Position numbers and translations under genes: made by a program. DNA of 64,000 nt, taken from Photobacterium sp. TLY01 (GTDB lineage Bacteria > Pseudomonadota > Gammaproteobacteria > Enterobacterales > Vibrionaceae). Positions 1 to 8,289 of this stretch are shown one piece after another. The notes beneath the pieces were generated by a model. It searched no databases and was not told where the DNA came from. It worked only from the letters and a program-made list of their open reading frames with translations. The stretch lies in contig NZ_CP090364.1 of NCBI RefSeq assembly GCF_021432065.1, positions 558,001-622,000 of the forward strand, read 5' to 3'. Every line of letters begins with the position of its first letter. Position 1 is the first letter of the stretch.

Positions 1-50
1 ATAAAGGCGGTGACGCTGGCTTGGGTGGGACGGGTTTTGAGTGTGCTCAT
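1..50 (-). CDS. DUF1801-like protein, N-terminal fragment
   Basis: A reading frame starts at an ATG (complement of 48-50) and runs off the left edge, so only 16 codons are seen, reading MSTLKTRPTQASVTAF. An AGGAA lies about 8 bases upstream of the ATG, which supports a real start. The opening residues resemble the N-terminus of DUF1801 family proteins (small proteins of unknown function), but the fragment is too short to be firm. It reads away from cstA's terminator and is a separate transcription unit. Confidence 0.5.
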   Translation of the reverse strand, partial: MSTLKTRPTQASVTAF

Positions 51-138
51 TGTATGATTCCTGAACTTGGGTCTGTGGCGAGTATAGTCGGGCAGAGAAA
101 CGGAGATGAGATAAAAAGTCAGGGTCGGAAACAGGGGA

Positions 139-166
139 TAAAAAAACCAGCCCGGAGGCTGGTTTT
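139..166 (-). terminator. rho-independent terminator of cstA
   Basis: On the minus strand an 8-bp stem (AACCAGCC / GGCTGGTT) with a four-base loop is followed by a run of T. It lies about 15 bases after the stop of the transporter gene and ends that transcript. Confidence 0.85.
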
Positions 167-181
167 CAGTGATGTGCAAGA

Positions 182-1669
182 TTAAGCGGTTTCCAGCTTG
201 CCTTTGCTTTCACTTTCTTCTTGATCCAGGTCGATGTCGCCTTTGCCTTTAGATTTCACAATGACATAGGCTGTGATACCAAGCGTTGCGATCAGGCCGA
301 TAATTGTCGAGACCATCATGGGCAGACCGAAGCCCAGGGTGCTGTTGTTCAGAATAAAGGTGATCACAACTGTGGTCATGAAAATCGCCGGCACAGTGGT
401 CACCCAGTGCAGTTTGTTGTGGCGCAGCAGATAAGCAGAAGCGGTCCACAGCATCATGACAGCCGTGGTCTGGTTCGCAAATCCGAAGTAACGCCAGATA
501 ATCCCGAAGTCAACCTGAGTCAGAATCCCACCGATAACAAACAGAGGCACGGCCATCAGCAGACGGTTACGCAGGCTCTTCTGCTCCATGTTGAAGTATT
601 CAGCCAGAATCAGGCGGCTTGAGCGGAAGGCTGTATCACCGGATGTAATAGGCAGAATCACCACACCCAGGAAGGCGACCACGCCACCCACAACGCCCAG
701 CAGGCCAAAGGATGCGCTGTAAACCACGTTGCCCGGTCCACCGTTTGCTACGGCATCAGACAGGTTTTCAACAGAGCCGAAGAAAGACAGTGCCAGCGCA
801 CACCAGATCAGGGCAATCACGCCTTCACCGATCATGGCACCGTAGAACACGAAGCGGCCGTTTTTCTCATTTTCCATACAACGCGCCATCAGTGGCGACT
901 GAGTCGCGTGGAAACCTGAGATAGCACCACAGGCAATGGTGATAAACAGAGCTGGCCACAACGGCAGATCATTCGGGTTCATGTTGGTGAACATCTGGCT
1001 GACTTCATAGTCGCCCAGCAGGGTGTATTCGCTGGAAACGGCAATGGCAGTGATCAGGCCGACCGACATGAAGATCAGCAGGAAACCGAACAGCGGGTAG
1101 AAGCGGCCGATGATCTTATCAACCGGGACTATGGTGGCGATGATGTAATAAGCAAAGATGATCGCGACCATGGATCCCATAGAAACGGTCATGTCGGTTT
1201 GCTCGTTGACCAGGTTGGTGATCATGCCTGCCGGAGCAGAAACAAAGACCACGCCGACCAGCAGTAGCAGCACAATGGCGAAGATGTTCATGAAATGTTT
1301 GGCGCCATTGCCCAGATATTTGCCGGAAAGCGTTGGCACGGAGGCGCCGCCATTGCGCACCGACAGCATGCCTGAGAAATAGTCGTGCACGGCACCGGCA
1401 AAGATACAGCCCAGTACAATCCACAGCATGGCAGCCGGACCGTACAGTGCGCCCATGATGGGGCCAAAAATCGGGCCAACCCCAGCAATGTTCAGCAGTT
1501 GTACCAGGTACACTTTTTTCTTGGACATGGGCACATAGTCAACGCCATCCTGCATCGTGTATGCAGGTGTCTGGCGCTTTTCGTTAATGCCGAACAGTTT
1601 TTCAATAAAGGTACCGTAAATAAAGTAACCGCCAATCAAAGCAGCGACGCAAATCAGAAACCAGGCCAT
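182..1669 (-). CDS. cstA: CstA/BtsT-family carbon starvation (pyruvate) transporter
   Basis: A 495-residue inner-membrane protein of the CstA family (carbon starvation protein; E. coli BtsT is a pyruvate:proton symporter and CstA a peptide/pyruvate transporter). The start chosen is the ATG giving MAWFLICVAALIGGYF, preceded by GAGAGG; the longer frame adds 28 unlikely residues. Family features include YFIYG near residue 15, the GVGPIFGPIMGALYGP segment around residue 60 and many hydrophobic helices throughout. It is shorter than the E. coli proteins (about 700 residues) and matches the short form common in Vibrio. It sits downstream of btsS-btsR on the same strand with a 261-bp gap that holds a 21-bp-spaced direct repeat, so it is probably the target of that two-component system. 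The substrate is inferred to be pyruvate from this context, not shown. Confidence 0.85.
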   Translation of the reverse strand: MAWFLICVAALIGGYFIYGTFIEKLFGINEKRQTPAYTMQDGVDYVPMSKKKVYLVQLLNIAGVGPIFGPIMGALYGPAAMLWIVLGCIFAGAVHDYFSGMLSVRNGGASVPTLSGKYLGNGAKHFMNIFAIVLLLLVGVVFVSAPAGMITNLVNEQTDMTVSMGSMVAIIFAYYIIATIVPVDKIIGRFYPLFGFLLIFMSVGLITAIAVSSEYTLLGDYEVSQMFTNMNPNDLPLWPALFITIACGAISGFHATQSPLMARCMENEKNGRFVFYGAMIGEGVIALIWCALALSFFGSVENLSDAVANGGPGNVVYSASFGLLGVVGGVVAFLGVVILPITSGDTAFRSSRLILAEYFNMEQKSLRNRLLMAVPLFVIGGILTQVDFGIIWRYFGFANQTTAVMMLWTASAYLLRHNKLHWVTTVPAIFMTTVVITFILNNSTLGFGLPMMVSTIIGLIATLGITAYVIVKSKGKGDIDLDQEESESKGKLETA

Positions 1670-1762
1670 ATCTGTGCCTCTCTCAGTGTAGGTAGTAGGG
1701 TTATTGAATCTTTTATCAGGCTGGCATCTTAACCGGTTGCGGCAAAGACACACGGCCTAAAA

Positions 1763-1793
1763 GACTGAGTGGCAGTATGGCGTGACTGAGTGG
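1763..1793 (-). promoter_or_regulatory. direct repeat, candidate BtsR (LytTR) operator
   Basis: GACTGAGTGG occurs at 1763-1772 and again at 1784-1793, a spacing of exactly 21 bp (two helical turns), 94-124 bp upstream of the cstA start. LytTR-type regulators, including E. coli BtsR at the btsT promoter, bind direct repeats spaced about two turns apart. The assignment to BtsR is inference from spacing and position; the repeat itself is plain in the sequence. Confidence 0.45.
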
Positions 1794-1889
1794 TCAATAA
1801 AGCGGTTGAGCGGCGGCGACAGAGGCCGAACGGCTGTGATTGAAATGAAGCGGTAGGTACTTAAGTGATGGGCTGCTAAGCGGATCAAG

Positions 1890-1923
1890 TCAGGGACTGA
1901 CCAAGCGGAGTGGCTGTCCCTGA
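1890..1923 (-). repeat. 8-bp inverted repeat just after btsR
   Basis: TCAGGGAC (1890-1897) and GTCCCTGA (1916-1923) form a perfect 8-bp stem with an 18-base loop, 7 bases beyond the btsR stop. There is no following T run on the minus strand, so it is not a standard terminator; it may limit read-through or protect the 3' end of the btsSR message. Confidence 0.5.
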
Positions 1924-1930
1924 TGATTGC

Positions 1931-2644
1931 TCAGCTCAGCCCGTAGCGATCTTTGATCTCTTTCAGATATCGCCGGCTCACCGGCACCTGCTGGCCATGT
2001 TGGGTTGTAATTTCTGCCAGTCCGTTCTCCAGCAGCTTGATCTCACGAATCGCCTGCGGGTGCACCAGATACTGGCGGTGGCATCGGATGAGCGGGGTTT
2101 TTTCTTCCAGCACTTTGAGGGTCAGCTGTGTGGTGGCCTTGGTGTCTTTGGTAACCAGGTGCACACCTGATAAATCAGAATGCGCCAGTTCGATATCTGC
2201 CGGGCTGAGCAGCAAGATACGGTGATGGCCACTGCAAGGAATCAGCTCGAGCATGTCGCTGATCAAAGGGGTGTAATCCGGCTGGCGCAGCTCGCGCTTC
2301 AGCTTGGCCAGCGTTTTTTCAAGCCTTGCCGGTTCGACCGGTTTTAACAGGTAGTCAAAGGCATTATCTTCAAACGCTTTGATGGCGTAGTCGTCATACG
2401 CGGTGACAAACACAATTTTGGGCATGGTCTCCGGATCCAGCATGCTCAGGAGCTCGATCCCTGTGATTTGCGGCATCTGAATATCCAGAAATACGACTTC
2501 GGGCTTGAGCAGATGAATCATCTTCAACCCTTCGATAGCGTTGGCGCCGCTGCCAATAATTTCGATGTCGCCGCTGTCATGCAGCAGCGCCATCAGCTCC
2601 TCTCGGGCATAAGGTTCATCGTCGATGACAAGTGCTTTGATCAT
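1931..2644 (-). CDS. btsR: LytTR-family response regulator BtsR
   Basis: A 237-residue response regulator. The N-terminal receiver domain has the acidic pair in LVIDDEP (residues 5-11), the phosphoacceptor Asp in VVFLDIQMP (about residue 55) and FVTAYDDYAIKAFEDNAFDYLLKPV. The C-terminal LytTR DNA-binding domain starts near residue 135 and includes RCHRQYLVHP and VPVSRRYL. The start is the ATG of MIKALVIDDEP, which overlaps the btsS stop by 4 bp (ATGA), showing translational coupling; 15 extra upstream residues were dropped. In E. coli BtsS/BtsR responds to external pyruvate and turns on btsT; the neighbouring cstA suggests the same here. Confidence 0.9.
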   Translation of the reverse strand: MIKALVIDDEPYAREELMALLHDSGDIEIIGSGANAIEGLKMIHLLKPEVVFLDIQMPQITGIELLSMLDPETMPKIVFVTAYDDYAIKAFEDNAFDYLLKPVEPARLEKTLAKLKRELRQPDYTPLISDMLELIPCSGHHRILLLSPADIELAHSDLSGVHLVTKDTKATTQLTLKVLEEKTPLIRCHRQYLVHPQAIREIKLLENGLAEITTQHGQQVPVSRRYLKEIKDRYGLS

Positions 2645-4320
2645 GGTTGTCCGTTCTCCTTTGGCAGCGTGATGGTGGCCAGTGTCCATTGATTGGCTTC
2701 CCAGCTCATTTGCAGGCCATATGCTTTGCCATAGCGGTTTTTCAATCGTTTATCGACAATTTTCATGCCCAGACCGCTCTCTTCACCCACCGGCTGATAC
2801 AAGCCTGCATTATCGCGCACTTCCAACACAATACGTTCATCATTCTGGTAAGCCTTGATGGTCAGTTTACCGCTGGCCAGCAAGTTTGACGTACCATGCT
2901 TGATGGCATTTTCGACCAGTGGCTGCAGGGTAAAGGTCGGAATTGTGATATTCAATAAGGCATCATCAATGTTGACTTCCACCTCGAGCCGGTCGGCAAA
3001 CCGGGCGCGTTCAATTTCCAGATAGGCGTGTACGTGCTGCAGTTCCTCTTCCAGCGTGACAGTTTCTATATTCTGCTTCAGATTGCGACGGAAAAACTGG
3101 GACAAATGCTGAATCAACTGTCTGGCTTTATCCGGATCACGCCGGATCACTGCATTAATGGTATTGAGCGCATTGAACAGAAAGTGTGGATTCACCTGTG
3201 CCTGCAGCAGCCGCAGCTCAGCCTGAGTCAGCAGGGTTTGCTGGCGGTTATAGCGCCCGGTCAGGATCTGGTTCGACAAGAGTTTGGCAATGCCTTCCCC
3301 CAGGGTCAGATTGATGGTGGAAAACAGTTTACGTTTCGGCTCATAGAGTTTAATCGTGCCAATCACCTCATGGTTGCCGCCGATTAAAGGAATCACCAGC
3401 GCCGAGCCTAATTTGCACTTGTCGTAAAGCGAGCAGCAGTAGGGCACTTCATACCCGTCGGCATAGACCAGCTCGCAGTGTTCAATGGCTTGTTTGGTAT
3501 GCTTGGAGGAAATCGGGGTACCCGGCAGATGATGATCATCGCCGATCCCGATAAAGGCGAGAATTTTATCTCGGTCCGTAATCGAGACGGCACCGACCCC
3601 GGTTTCTTCGTAAACGATACGGGCAATTTGCTTGGAGTTTTCCTGGTTAAATCCCTGACTGAGTATGCCTACCGAACGTTGGGCGATTTTCAGTGCCCGG
3701 CTGGAAAACGCGGCTGAGTATTTCTCATAAATGGTTTTTTTATCGCGGATAATGCTCATGAACAGGGCTGCACCCACTGAGTTGGCGATCACCATAGGCA
3801 AAGCAATGGCGCTGACCAGACTGTAGGCTTTATCAAAAGGTTCGGCCACCGCCAGAATAATCAGCATCTGCAGGATCTCGGCAACCAGGGTGATCGCAAA
3901 TACGGTTAATGGTCGGAAAATGGCGTCGAAATTACTGCGGCGGACAAAATAGCTGTGCATGATACCGCCGATCAGTCCTTCCACTGTGGTGGAGATAGCA
4001 CAGGCGACGTCGGTAAAGCCGCCCATACTGTATCTGTGCATACCACCGGTCAGGCCCACGGCAAAGCCCACAACCGGGCCCCCCAGCAGGCCCCCCATCA
4101 CAGCACCGATGGCCCGGGTATTGGCGATGGCATCTTCGATGTGCAGACCAAAATACGTGCCTAAAATACAGAAGAGAGAAAACAGCACGTAGCAGGCAAA
4201 GCGTTGTGACAAACGGCCAGATACCGTGGTGATCGGCATAAACAGTGGTGTTTTGCTTAACAGGTAAGCCAACACCAGATAAACACTGAGCTGCTGCAGC
4301 AGGGAAAGGATGAGTTCCAT
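2641..4320 (-). CDS. btsS: LytS-family sensor histidine kinase BtsS
   Basis: A 559-residue inner-membrane sensor kinase. The N-terminal ~200 residues are hydrophobic and match the 5TM-LYT sensor domain; a GAF-like region follows (about 225-350, with CCSLYDKCKLGSALVIPLIGG); then the His_kinase domain with the H-box VNPHFLFNALNTI (about 376) and the ATPase domain with LQPLVENAIKHG and GLGMKIVDKRL. It heads the btsS-btsR pair, overlapping btsR by 4 bp, and is divergent from aroF. In E. coli BtsS binds pyruvate; that ligand is assumed here from homology and the linked transporter. Confidence 0.9.
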   Translation of the reverse strand: MELILSLLQQLSVYLVLAYLLSKTPLFMPITTVSGRLSQRFACYVLFSLFCILGTYFGLHIEDAIANTRAIGAVMGGLLGGPVVGFAVGLTGGMHRYSMGGFTDVACAISTTVEGLIGGIMHSYFVRRSNFDAIFRPLTVFAITLVAEILQMLIILAVAEPFDKAYSLVSAIALPMVIANSVGAALFMSIIRDKKTIYEKYSAAFSSRALKIAQRSVGILSQGFNQENSKQIARIVYEETGVGAVSITDRDKILAFIGIGDDHHLPGTPISSKHTKQAIEHCELVYADGYEVPYCCSLYDKCKLGSALVIPLIGGNHEVIGTIKLYEPKRKLFSTINLTLGEGIAKLLSNQILTGRYNRQQTLLTQAELRLLQAQVNPHFLFNALNTINAVIRRDPDKARQLIQHLSQFFRRNLKQNIETVTLEEELQHVHAYLEIERARFADRLEVEVNIDDALLNITIPTFTLQPLVENAIKHGTSNLLASGKLTIKAYQNDERIVLEVRDNAGLYQPVGEESGLGMKIVDKRLKNRYGKAYGLQMSWEANQWTLATITLPKENGQP

Positions 4321-4393
4321 AACGGTATCGGAAGTAAGCTAAATGGATGTTTATGGTAGCTGTCTTTGCCCCAAAGGCAATAATCTTGCTGTG

Positions 4394-4411
4394 TGTAAAT
4401 ATAAATTTACG
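4394..4411 (+). promoter_or_regulatory. TyrR box 1 upstream of aroF
   Basis: TGTAAA-TATAAA-TTTACG fits the strong TyrR box TGTAAA-N6-TTTACA with one mismatch. It lies about 145 bp before aroF and about 70 bp before the probable transcription start. TyrR with tyrosine represses aroF-tyrA in enteric bacteria. Confidence 0.75.
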
Positions 4412-4436
4412 AATGGTATTTTTTCTTTACAGGGTG

Positions 4437-4465
4437 TTGCTCCATGAAATATCAGTTGTTATTGT
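4437..4465 (+). promoter_or_regulatory. candidate sigma-70 promoter of aroF-tyrA
   Basis: TTGCTC (4437-4442) and TATTGT (4460-4465) are separated by 17 bp. This puts the start near 4472, between the two TyrR boxes, which suits repression by paired TyrR dimers. Confidence 0.55.
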
Positions 4466-4491
4466 CTGTTTACTGACAGGGGAAATCCTGT

Positions 4492-4509
4492 TGTAACTAA
4501 AAATTTACG
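4492..4509 (+). promoter_or_regulatory. TyrR box 2 upstream of aroF
   Basis: TGTAAC-TAAAAA-TTTACG matches the TyrR box with two mismatches. It is 98 bp downstream of box 1 and just past the probable transcription start, so bound TyrR could bridge the promoter. Confidence 0.7.
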
Positions 4510-4538
4510 CCCAGGTATCGCAAAATCAGGATGGCCCC

Positions 4539-5609
4539 ATGCAGAAAGATGTATTGAATAATGTCCACATTCAGGATGAACAAGTTCTTATTACGCCACA
4601 ACAGTTAAAAGATAAATTGCCAGTCAGCGAGGCTGCGCTGTCGTTTATCGAGCAATCGCGTAAAACGGTTGCCGACATTATCCATAAGCGGGATCACCGT
4701 CTGCTGGTGGTCTGCGGTCCTTGTTCTATTCATGACGTCGAAGCGGCCAAAGATTATGCCCGTCGATTTAAAGAACTGGCAGCCGAGTTGGATGACCAAC
4801 TGTACCTGGTGATGCGTGTGTACTTTGAAAAACCGCGGACGACAGTCGGCTGGAAGGGTCTGATCAACGACCCGCATCTGGATGGTTCTTTTGAGATTGA
4901 AGAAGGGCTGCACATTGCGCGCCAGCTGTTGATTGATTTGGTGGAAATGGGTATCCCGCTGGCCACAGAAGCACTGGATCCGATCAGCCCGCAGTACATC
5001 GGCGATTTGTTCAGCTGGGCCGCGATTGGTGCCCGTACCACGGAATCCCAGACCCACCGTGAAATGGCCAGTGGTCTTTCGATGCCGGTGGGTTTCAAAA
5101 ATGGCACCGATGGCAGCCTGGGTACCGCGATCAATGCGATGCAGGCGGCCGCTTCCGGTCACCGTTTCATGGGGATTAACCGTGAAGGCCAGGTCGCACT
5201 GCTCAACACGCAGGGCAACCCGGATGGCCATGTCATTCTTCGCGGCGGGAAACAGACCAACTATGATTCAGTGTCGGTTTCTGAATGCGAAACTGAGATG
5301 AAGTCTGCGGGCCTTAATCCTGCCTTAATGGTAGACTGCTCTCATGCGAACTCTCGCAAGGATTACCGCCGCCAGCCGCTGGTTGCCGAAGATGTGATTC
5401 ATCAGATCCGGGAAGGGAATCATTCCGTCATTGGTCTGATGCTGGAAAGTCATCTCAATGAAGGCAATCAAAGTGCTGATCTGGCGCCAGGAGAGATGGC
5501 GTATGGTGTGTCGATCACAGACGCCTGCATAAACTGGGAAGATACCGAAACCCTGCTGCGTCGCGCTCGTCAGGAATTAACCCCTTTCCTACAACAACGC
5601 ATTAAATAA
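4539..5609 (+). CDS. aroF: DAHP synthase, tyrosine-sensitive type
   Basis: A 356-residue 3-deoxy-7-phosphoheptulonate synthase, the first step of the shikimate pathway (phosphoenolpyruvate plus erythrose 4-phosphate). Class I motifs are present: VVCGPCSIHD near residue 60, the YFEKPRTTVGWKGLINDP segment near 95, VGFKNGTDGS near 187 and MVDCSHANS near 266. The ATG is preceded by AGGATGG. It is cotranscribed with tyrA (15-bp gap), the usual arrangement of the Tyr-feedback-sensitive isozyme, and two TyrR boxes upstream agree. The isozyme label rests on operon and regulation more than on inhibitor-site residues. Confidence 0.93.
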   Translation: MQKDVLNNVHIQDEQVLITPQQLKDKLPVSEAALSFIEQSRKTVADIIHKRDHRLLVVCGPCSIHDVEAAKDYARRFKELAAELDDQLYLVMRVYFEKPRTTVGWKGLINDPHLDGSFEIEEGLHIARQLLIDLVEMGIPLATEALDPISPQYIGDLFSWAAIGARTTESQTHREMASGLSMPVGFKNGTDGSLGTAINAMQAAASGHRFMGINREGQVALLNTQGNPDGHVILRGGKQTNYDSVSVSECETEMKSAGLNPALMVDCSHANSRKDYRRQPLVAEDVIHQIREGNHSVIGLMLESHLNEGNQSADLAPGEMAYGVSITDACINWEDTETLLRRARQELTPFLQQRIK

Positions 5610-5624
5610 TGGATTAAGAGACGA

Positions 5625-6752
5625 ATGGTTGCGGAACTGAGCACACTACGAGATCAAATTGATGAAGTCGATAAGCAGATGGTCGCGCTGTTGGCGCGCC
5701 GTCTGGCTTTGGTAGAAGAAGTCGGTCATGTCAAAAGCCAGCACGGTCTGCCGATTTATGCCCCGGATCGTGAAGCCGCCATGCTGGCCTCACGGCGACA
5801 GGAAGCGGCTGACCAGGGCGTGCCGCCGGATCTGATTGAAGATATTCTGCGCCGCACCATGCGTGAATCTTATGCCAGTGAAAATGATTCGGGTTTCAAA
5901 TGTCTGAAGCCGGAATTGCGCCCGATTGTCGTTGTGGGCGGTCATGGACAGCTGGGCCGTCTGTTCTGCCGCTTGTTTGAGTTGTCGGGTTATCAGGTAC
6001 GTATCCTGGGCAGTCAGGACTGGGACAAAGCGGATGAATTGCTCAAAGATGCCGGCATGGTTGTGGTGACCGTACCGATTCATCTCACCGAACAAGTGAT
6101 CCGCCGCCTGCCTCAACTACCGGATGACTGCATTCTGGCAGATCTGACCTCGATTAAGAGCGGGCCGGTGCAGACCATGCTGGAAGTGCATCAGGGACCT
6201 GTGGTGGGATTACACCCTATGTTTGGCCCGGATATCAGTAGTCTGGCCAAGCAAGTGGTGGTTTACTGTGATGGCCGTAACCCGGAAAGCTACCAGTGGC
6301 TGCTGGAGCAGATCCAGATTTGGGGCGCGAGTCTGAACCGGATCAGTGCCATCGAACATGATCAGGGGATGACCCTGATTCAGGCACTGCGGCATTTCAC
6401 TTCGTTTGTGTATGGGGTTCATCTGGCCGAAGAAGATCCGCGCTTAGATCAGTTATTGTCGCTCAGCTCGCCGATTTACCGCCTGGAACTGGCGATGGTC
6501 GGACGGCTGTTTGCACAGGACGGGCAGCTCTATGCCGATATTATTATGTCTTCGCCGCAAAACCTGGCCATGATTAAGCGTTTTCACCAGCGCTTTGGGG
6601 ATGCCATTGCCATATTGGAAAACAAAGATAAAGCGGCGTTCAAGCAGGCCTTTGATCAGGTGGAAGGCTGGTTTGGCGACTATGCCGGACGCTTTTTGAA
6701 AGAAAGCCAGTCGTTACTGCGTCAGGCGAACGATGCGACCCACAGAGGCTGA
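5625..6752 (+). CDS. tyrA: bifunctional chorismate mutase / prephenate dehydrogenase (T-protein)
   Basis: A 375-residue fusion that makes 4-hydroxyphenylpyruvate for tyrosine. Residues 1-90 form an AroQ chorismate mutase ([19 protein letters not shown]). Residues from about 98 form the NAD-dependent prephenate dehydrogenase with the nucleotide-binding [14 protein letters not shown] and downstream [17 protein letters not shown] and the C-terminal helical domain. Length agrees with E. coli TyrA (373). It follows aroF by 15 bp as the second operon gene and meets pheA tail to tail across a shared terminator. Confidence 0.95.
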   Translation: MVAELSTLRDQIDEVDKQMVALLARRLALVEEVGHVKSQHGLPIYAPDREAAMLASRRQEAADQGVPPDLIEDILRRTMRESYASENDSGFKCLKPELRPIVVVGGHGQLGRLFCRLFELSGYQVRILGSQDWDKADELLKDAGMVVVTVPIHLTEQVIRRLPQLPDDCILADLTSIKSGPVQTMLEVHQGPVVGLHPMFGPDISSLAKQVVVYCDGRNPESYQWLLEQIQIWGASLNRISAIEHDQGMTLIQALRHFTSFVYGVHLAEEDPRLDQLLSLSSPIYRLELAMVGRLFAQDGQLYADIIMSSPQNLAMIKRFHQRFGDAIAILENKDKAAFKQAFDQVEGWFGDYAGRFLKESQSLLRQANDATHRG

Positions 6753-6800
6753 TCGGATTGATGGTTGTTTAGTGATTGATTACTGTTGATCCAGAATGAG

Positions 6801-6826
6801 AAGGCCAGCGTTTGCTGGCCTTTCTG
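6801..6826. terminator. bidirectional terminator between tyrA and pheA
   Basis: A perfect 9-bp stem AAGGCCAGC / GCTGGCCTT with a GTTT loop lies between the convergent tyrA and pheA stops. Read on the plus strand it is followed by a T-rich stretch; on the minus strand it starts 8 bases past the pheA stop. Confidence 0.8.
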
Positions 6827-6829
6827 CGT

Positions 6830-8008
6830 TTATTCTTCCGGATAGTCGACTTCGGTTGGTTTGACGTTTTCGCTGGGATAACAGCCTAACACCTTGATAA
6901 ATCGTGTCAGTCGGGTCAGCTCTTCCAGTGCCTGCTGCATGGCCTCAGATTTCAGATTCGTTTCAACATCCACATAGAACATTTCTTCCCATGGATTACC
7001 GATCACAGGGCGGGATTCCAGTTTTGCCATATTGATGTTGAGATTGCGTAGCACCAGCAGGCATTCAACCAGTGAACCGGGTTTCTGGCCGGTCGACATG
7101 ATCAGTGTGGTCTTGGCCGGGATCAGCGGCGTGACATCGACAGCTTTCCGGGCGACAACAATAAAACGGGTAAAGTTTTCCTGCTGGTTGGCAATACCGG
7201 TTTTCAATGGCGTTAAGCCATACAGCTCGCCGCTGGAAGCATTGCCAATGGCGGCCACGTTGGGCAATTGCAGCTCGGCAACCTGCAGCATGGCATCGGC
7301 TGTGCTGGAAGTATATTCCTGCCTGATATCGCCCATGGTGCGCAGGTACTCACTGCATTGCTGGTGGGGCTGCGGATGGGAATACAGGGTATCAATTTGA
7401 TCCAGCGAAGTCGGCACGGCTGTCAGCAGGCAGTGTTCGATCGGCTGGGTAATCTCGCCCACAATCGACAGGCTGGTGTGCTGCAGCAAATCGTACACTT
7501 CGTTAATCGATCCGGAACTGGTGTTCTCAATCGGCAGGACGCCATAGTCTGCCTGACCGGTTTCGACCACATTCACCACATCACGGAAATTGGAACAGCT
7601 CATCTCAACCAGCTTGGTTTGCTTGCGGCTGAAATACTGACGGCTGGCCAGGTTGGAATAGGATCCTTTGGCGCCCAGAAAAGATACGCGCACCACAGGC
7701 TGAAGGCTGTCAGGGTTGGTCAGCTTTTGCAGATACGCCTGTTGGAAGAGCACAGAATCTTCAATAATGGTGTGAAAGATTTGCGTGACGTAATTGGCAT
7801 CCAACTGGTGTTGTTTACCTTCGTCTATCAGTCTGAGTAACAGTGCTTGCTCTCTTTCCTGATCCCGGACAGGCTTGGTGGTTTTGATTTTGCTTTTGGC
7901 GACTTCCAGGCTCAGCTGACGCCGTTCTGCCAGAAGTGCCAGAATTTCATTGTCTATCCGAGTGACATGGGTTCGGATCTCGTCCAGTGAGTGATAACTT
8001 TTGGTCAT
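6830..8008 (-). CDS. pheA: bifunctional chorismate mutase / prephenate dehydratase (P-protein)
   Basis: A 392-residue enzyme making phenylpyruvate for phenylalanine. The N-terminal AroQ chorismate mutase covers residues 1-90 (IDNEILALLAERRQLSLEVAKSK). The prephenate dehydratase domain (about 105-285) has FLGAKGSYSNLA, ENTSSGSINEVYDLL and the NFTRF motif. The C-terminal ACT domain has GSLVECL and the Phe-binding ESRPVIGNPWEEMFY. The ATG has AGGGAA upstream. Expression is controlled by the phenylalanine leader peptide and attenuator immediately upstream. Order bamD-raiA-pheL-pheA facing tyrA-aroF is the same as in E. coli. Confidence 0.96.
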   Translation of the reverse strand: MTKSYHSLDEIRTHVTRIDNEILALLAERRQLSLEVAKSKIKTTKPVRDQEREQALLLRLIDEGKQHQLDANYVTQIFHTIIEDSVLFQQAYLQKLTNPDSLQPVVRVSFLGAKGSYSNLASRQYFSRKQTKLVEMSCSNFRDVVNVVETGQADYGVLPIENTSSGSINEVYDLLQHTSLSIVGEITQPIEHCLLTAVPTSLDQIDTLYSHPQPHQQCSEYLRTMGDIRQEYTSSTADAMLQVAELQLPNVAAIGNASSGELYGLTPLKTGIANQQENFTRFIVVARKAVDVTPLIPAKTTLIMSTGQKPGSLVECLLVLRNLNINMAKLESRPVIGNPWEEMFYVDVETNLKSEAMQQALEELTRLTRFIKVLGCYPSENVKPTEVDYPEE

Positions 8009-8048
8009 TCTGGTTCCCTGTCTGTACTTATTTTATTGTTGTGCTTAC

Positions 8049-8074
8049 AAAAAAGCCTCCCGGTTGGGAGGCTT
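8049..8074 (-). terminator. pheA attenuator (regulated terminator)
   Basis: On the minus strand a 9-bp stem AAGCCTCCC / GGGAGGCTT followed by T6 lies 41 bases before the pheA start. Upstream, GGGGGCT (complement of 8110-8116), just after the leader stop codon, can pair with AGCCTCC of the terminator's first arm (complement of 8067-8073), giving the alternative antiterminator. This is the layout of classical amino-acid attenuation. Confidence 0.85.
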
Positions 8075-8118
8075 GCTGTTCGTCTTTCGCTTCTTTCTTG
8101 CGTAACGATAGCCCCCAC

Positions 8119-8169
8119 TTATGGTGAGCGAAAAAAGAAGTGAAAGAAAAACAGTGCATATTGAATCAT
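8119..8169 (-). CDS. pheL: phenylalanine leader peptide PheL
   Basis: A 16-codon frame reading MIQYALFFFHFFFRSP with six Phe in a run of seven residues, ending TAA. It sits between the promoter at 8218-8246 and the attenuator at 8049-8074. When charged tRNA-Phe is scarce the ribosome should stall on the Phe codons, leaving the sequence just beyond the stop free to form the antiterminator. The ribosome site is weak (GAG about 12 bases upstream). A second frame beginning a few bases later reads through the terminator and was rejected as the leader because it lacks a Phe run. Confidence 0.85.
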   Translation of the reverse strand: MIQYALFFFHFFFRSP

Positions 8170-8217
8170 GTGTCAGTCAGTCTCGTGAATATGCTGGCTA
8201 AATATTGTCTAGGAATC

Positions 8218-8246
8218 ACCCTATGGTCAGTCGATGATCTTGTCAA
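8218..8246 (-). promoter_or_regulatory. sigma-70 promoter of pheL-pheA
   Basis: On the minus strand a perfect -35 TTGACA (complement of 8241-8246) is followed after 17 bp by TAGGGT (complement of 8218-8223). It begins right after the raiA terminator, so pheA has its own promoter. Confidence 0.65.
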
Positions 8247-8248
8247 GA

Positions 8249-8276
8249 ATAAAAAGCCCCGCCATGCGGCAGGGCT
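8249..8276 (-). terminator. rho-independent terminator of raiA
   Basis: On the minus strand AGCCCTGCC / GGCGGGGCT (one G-U pair) with a GCAT loop is followed by TTTTTATT, 14 bases after the raiA stop. It separates raiA from the pheL-pheA transcript. Confidence 0.85.
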
Positions 8277-8289
8277 GGATAGGAAGGGT

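Noticed and set aside
8031-8160. Alternative pheA leader frame starting MHCFSFTSFF
   Set aside because: It has fewer Phe codons, no stop before the attenuator and reads through the terminator stem; the overlapping MIQYALFFFH frame has the expected leader form.
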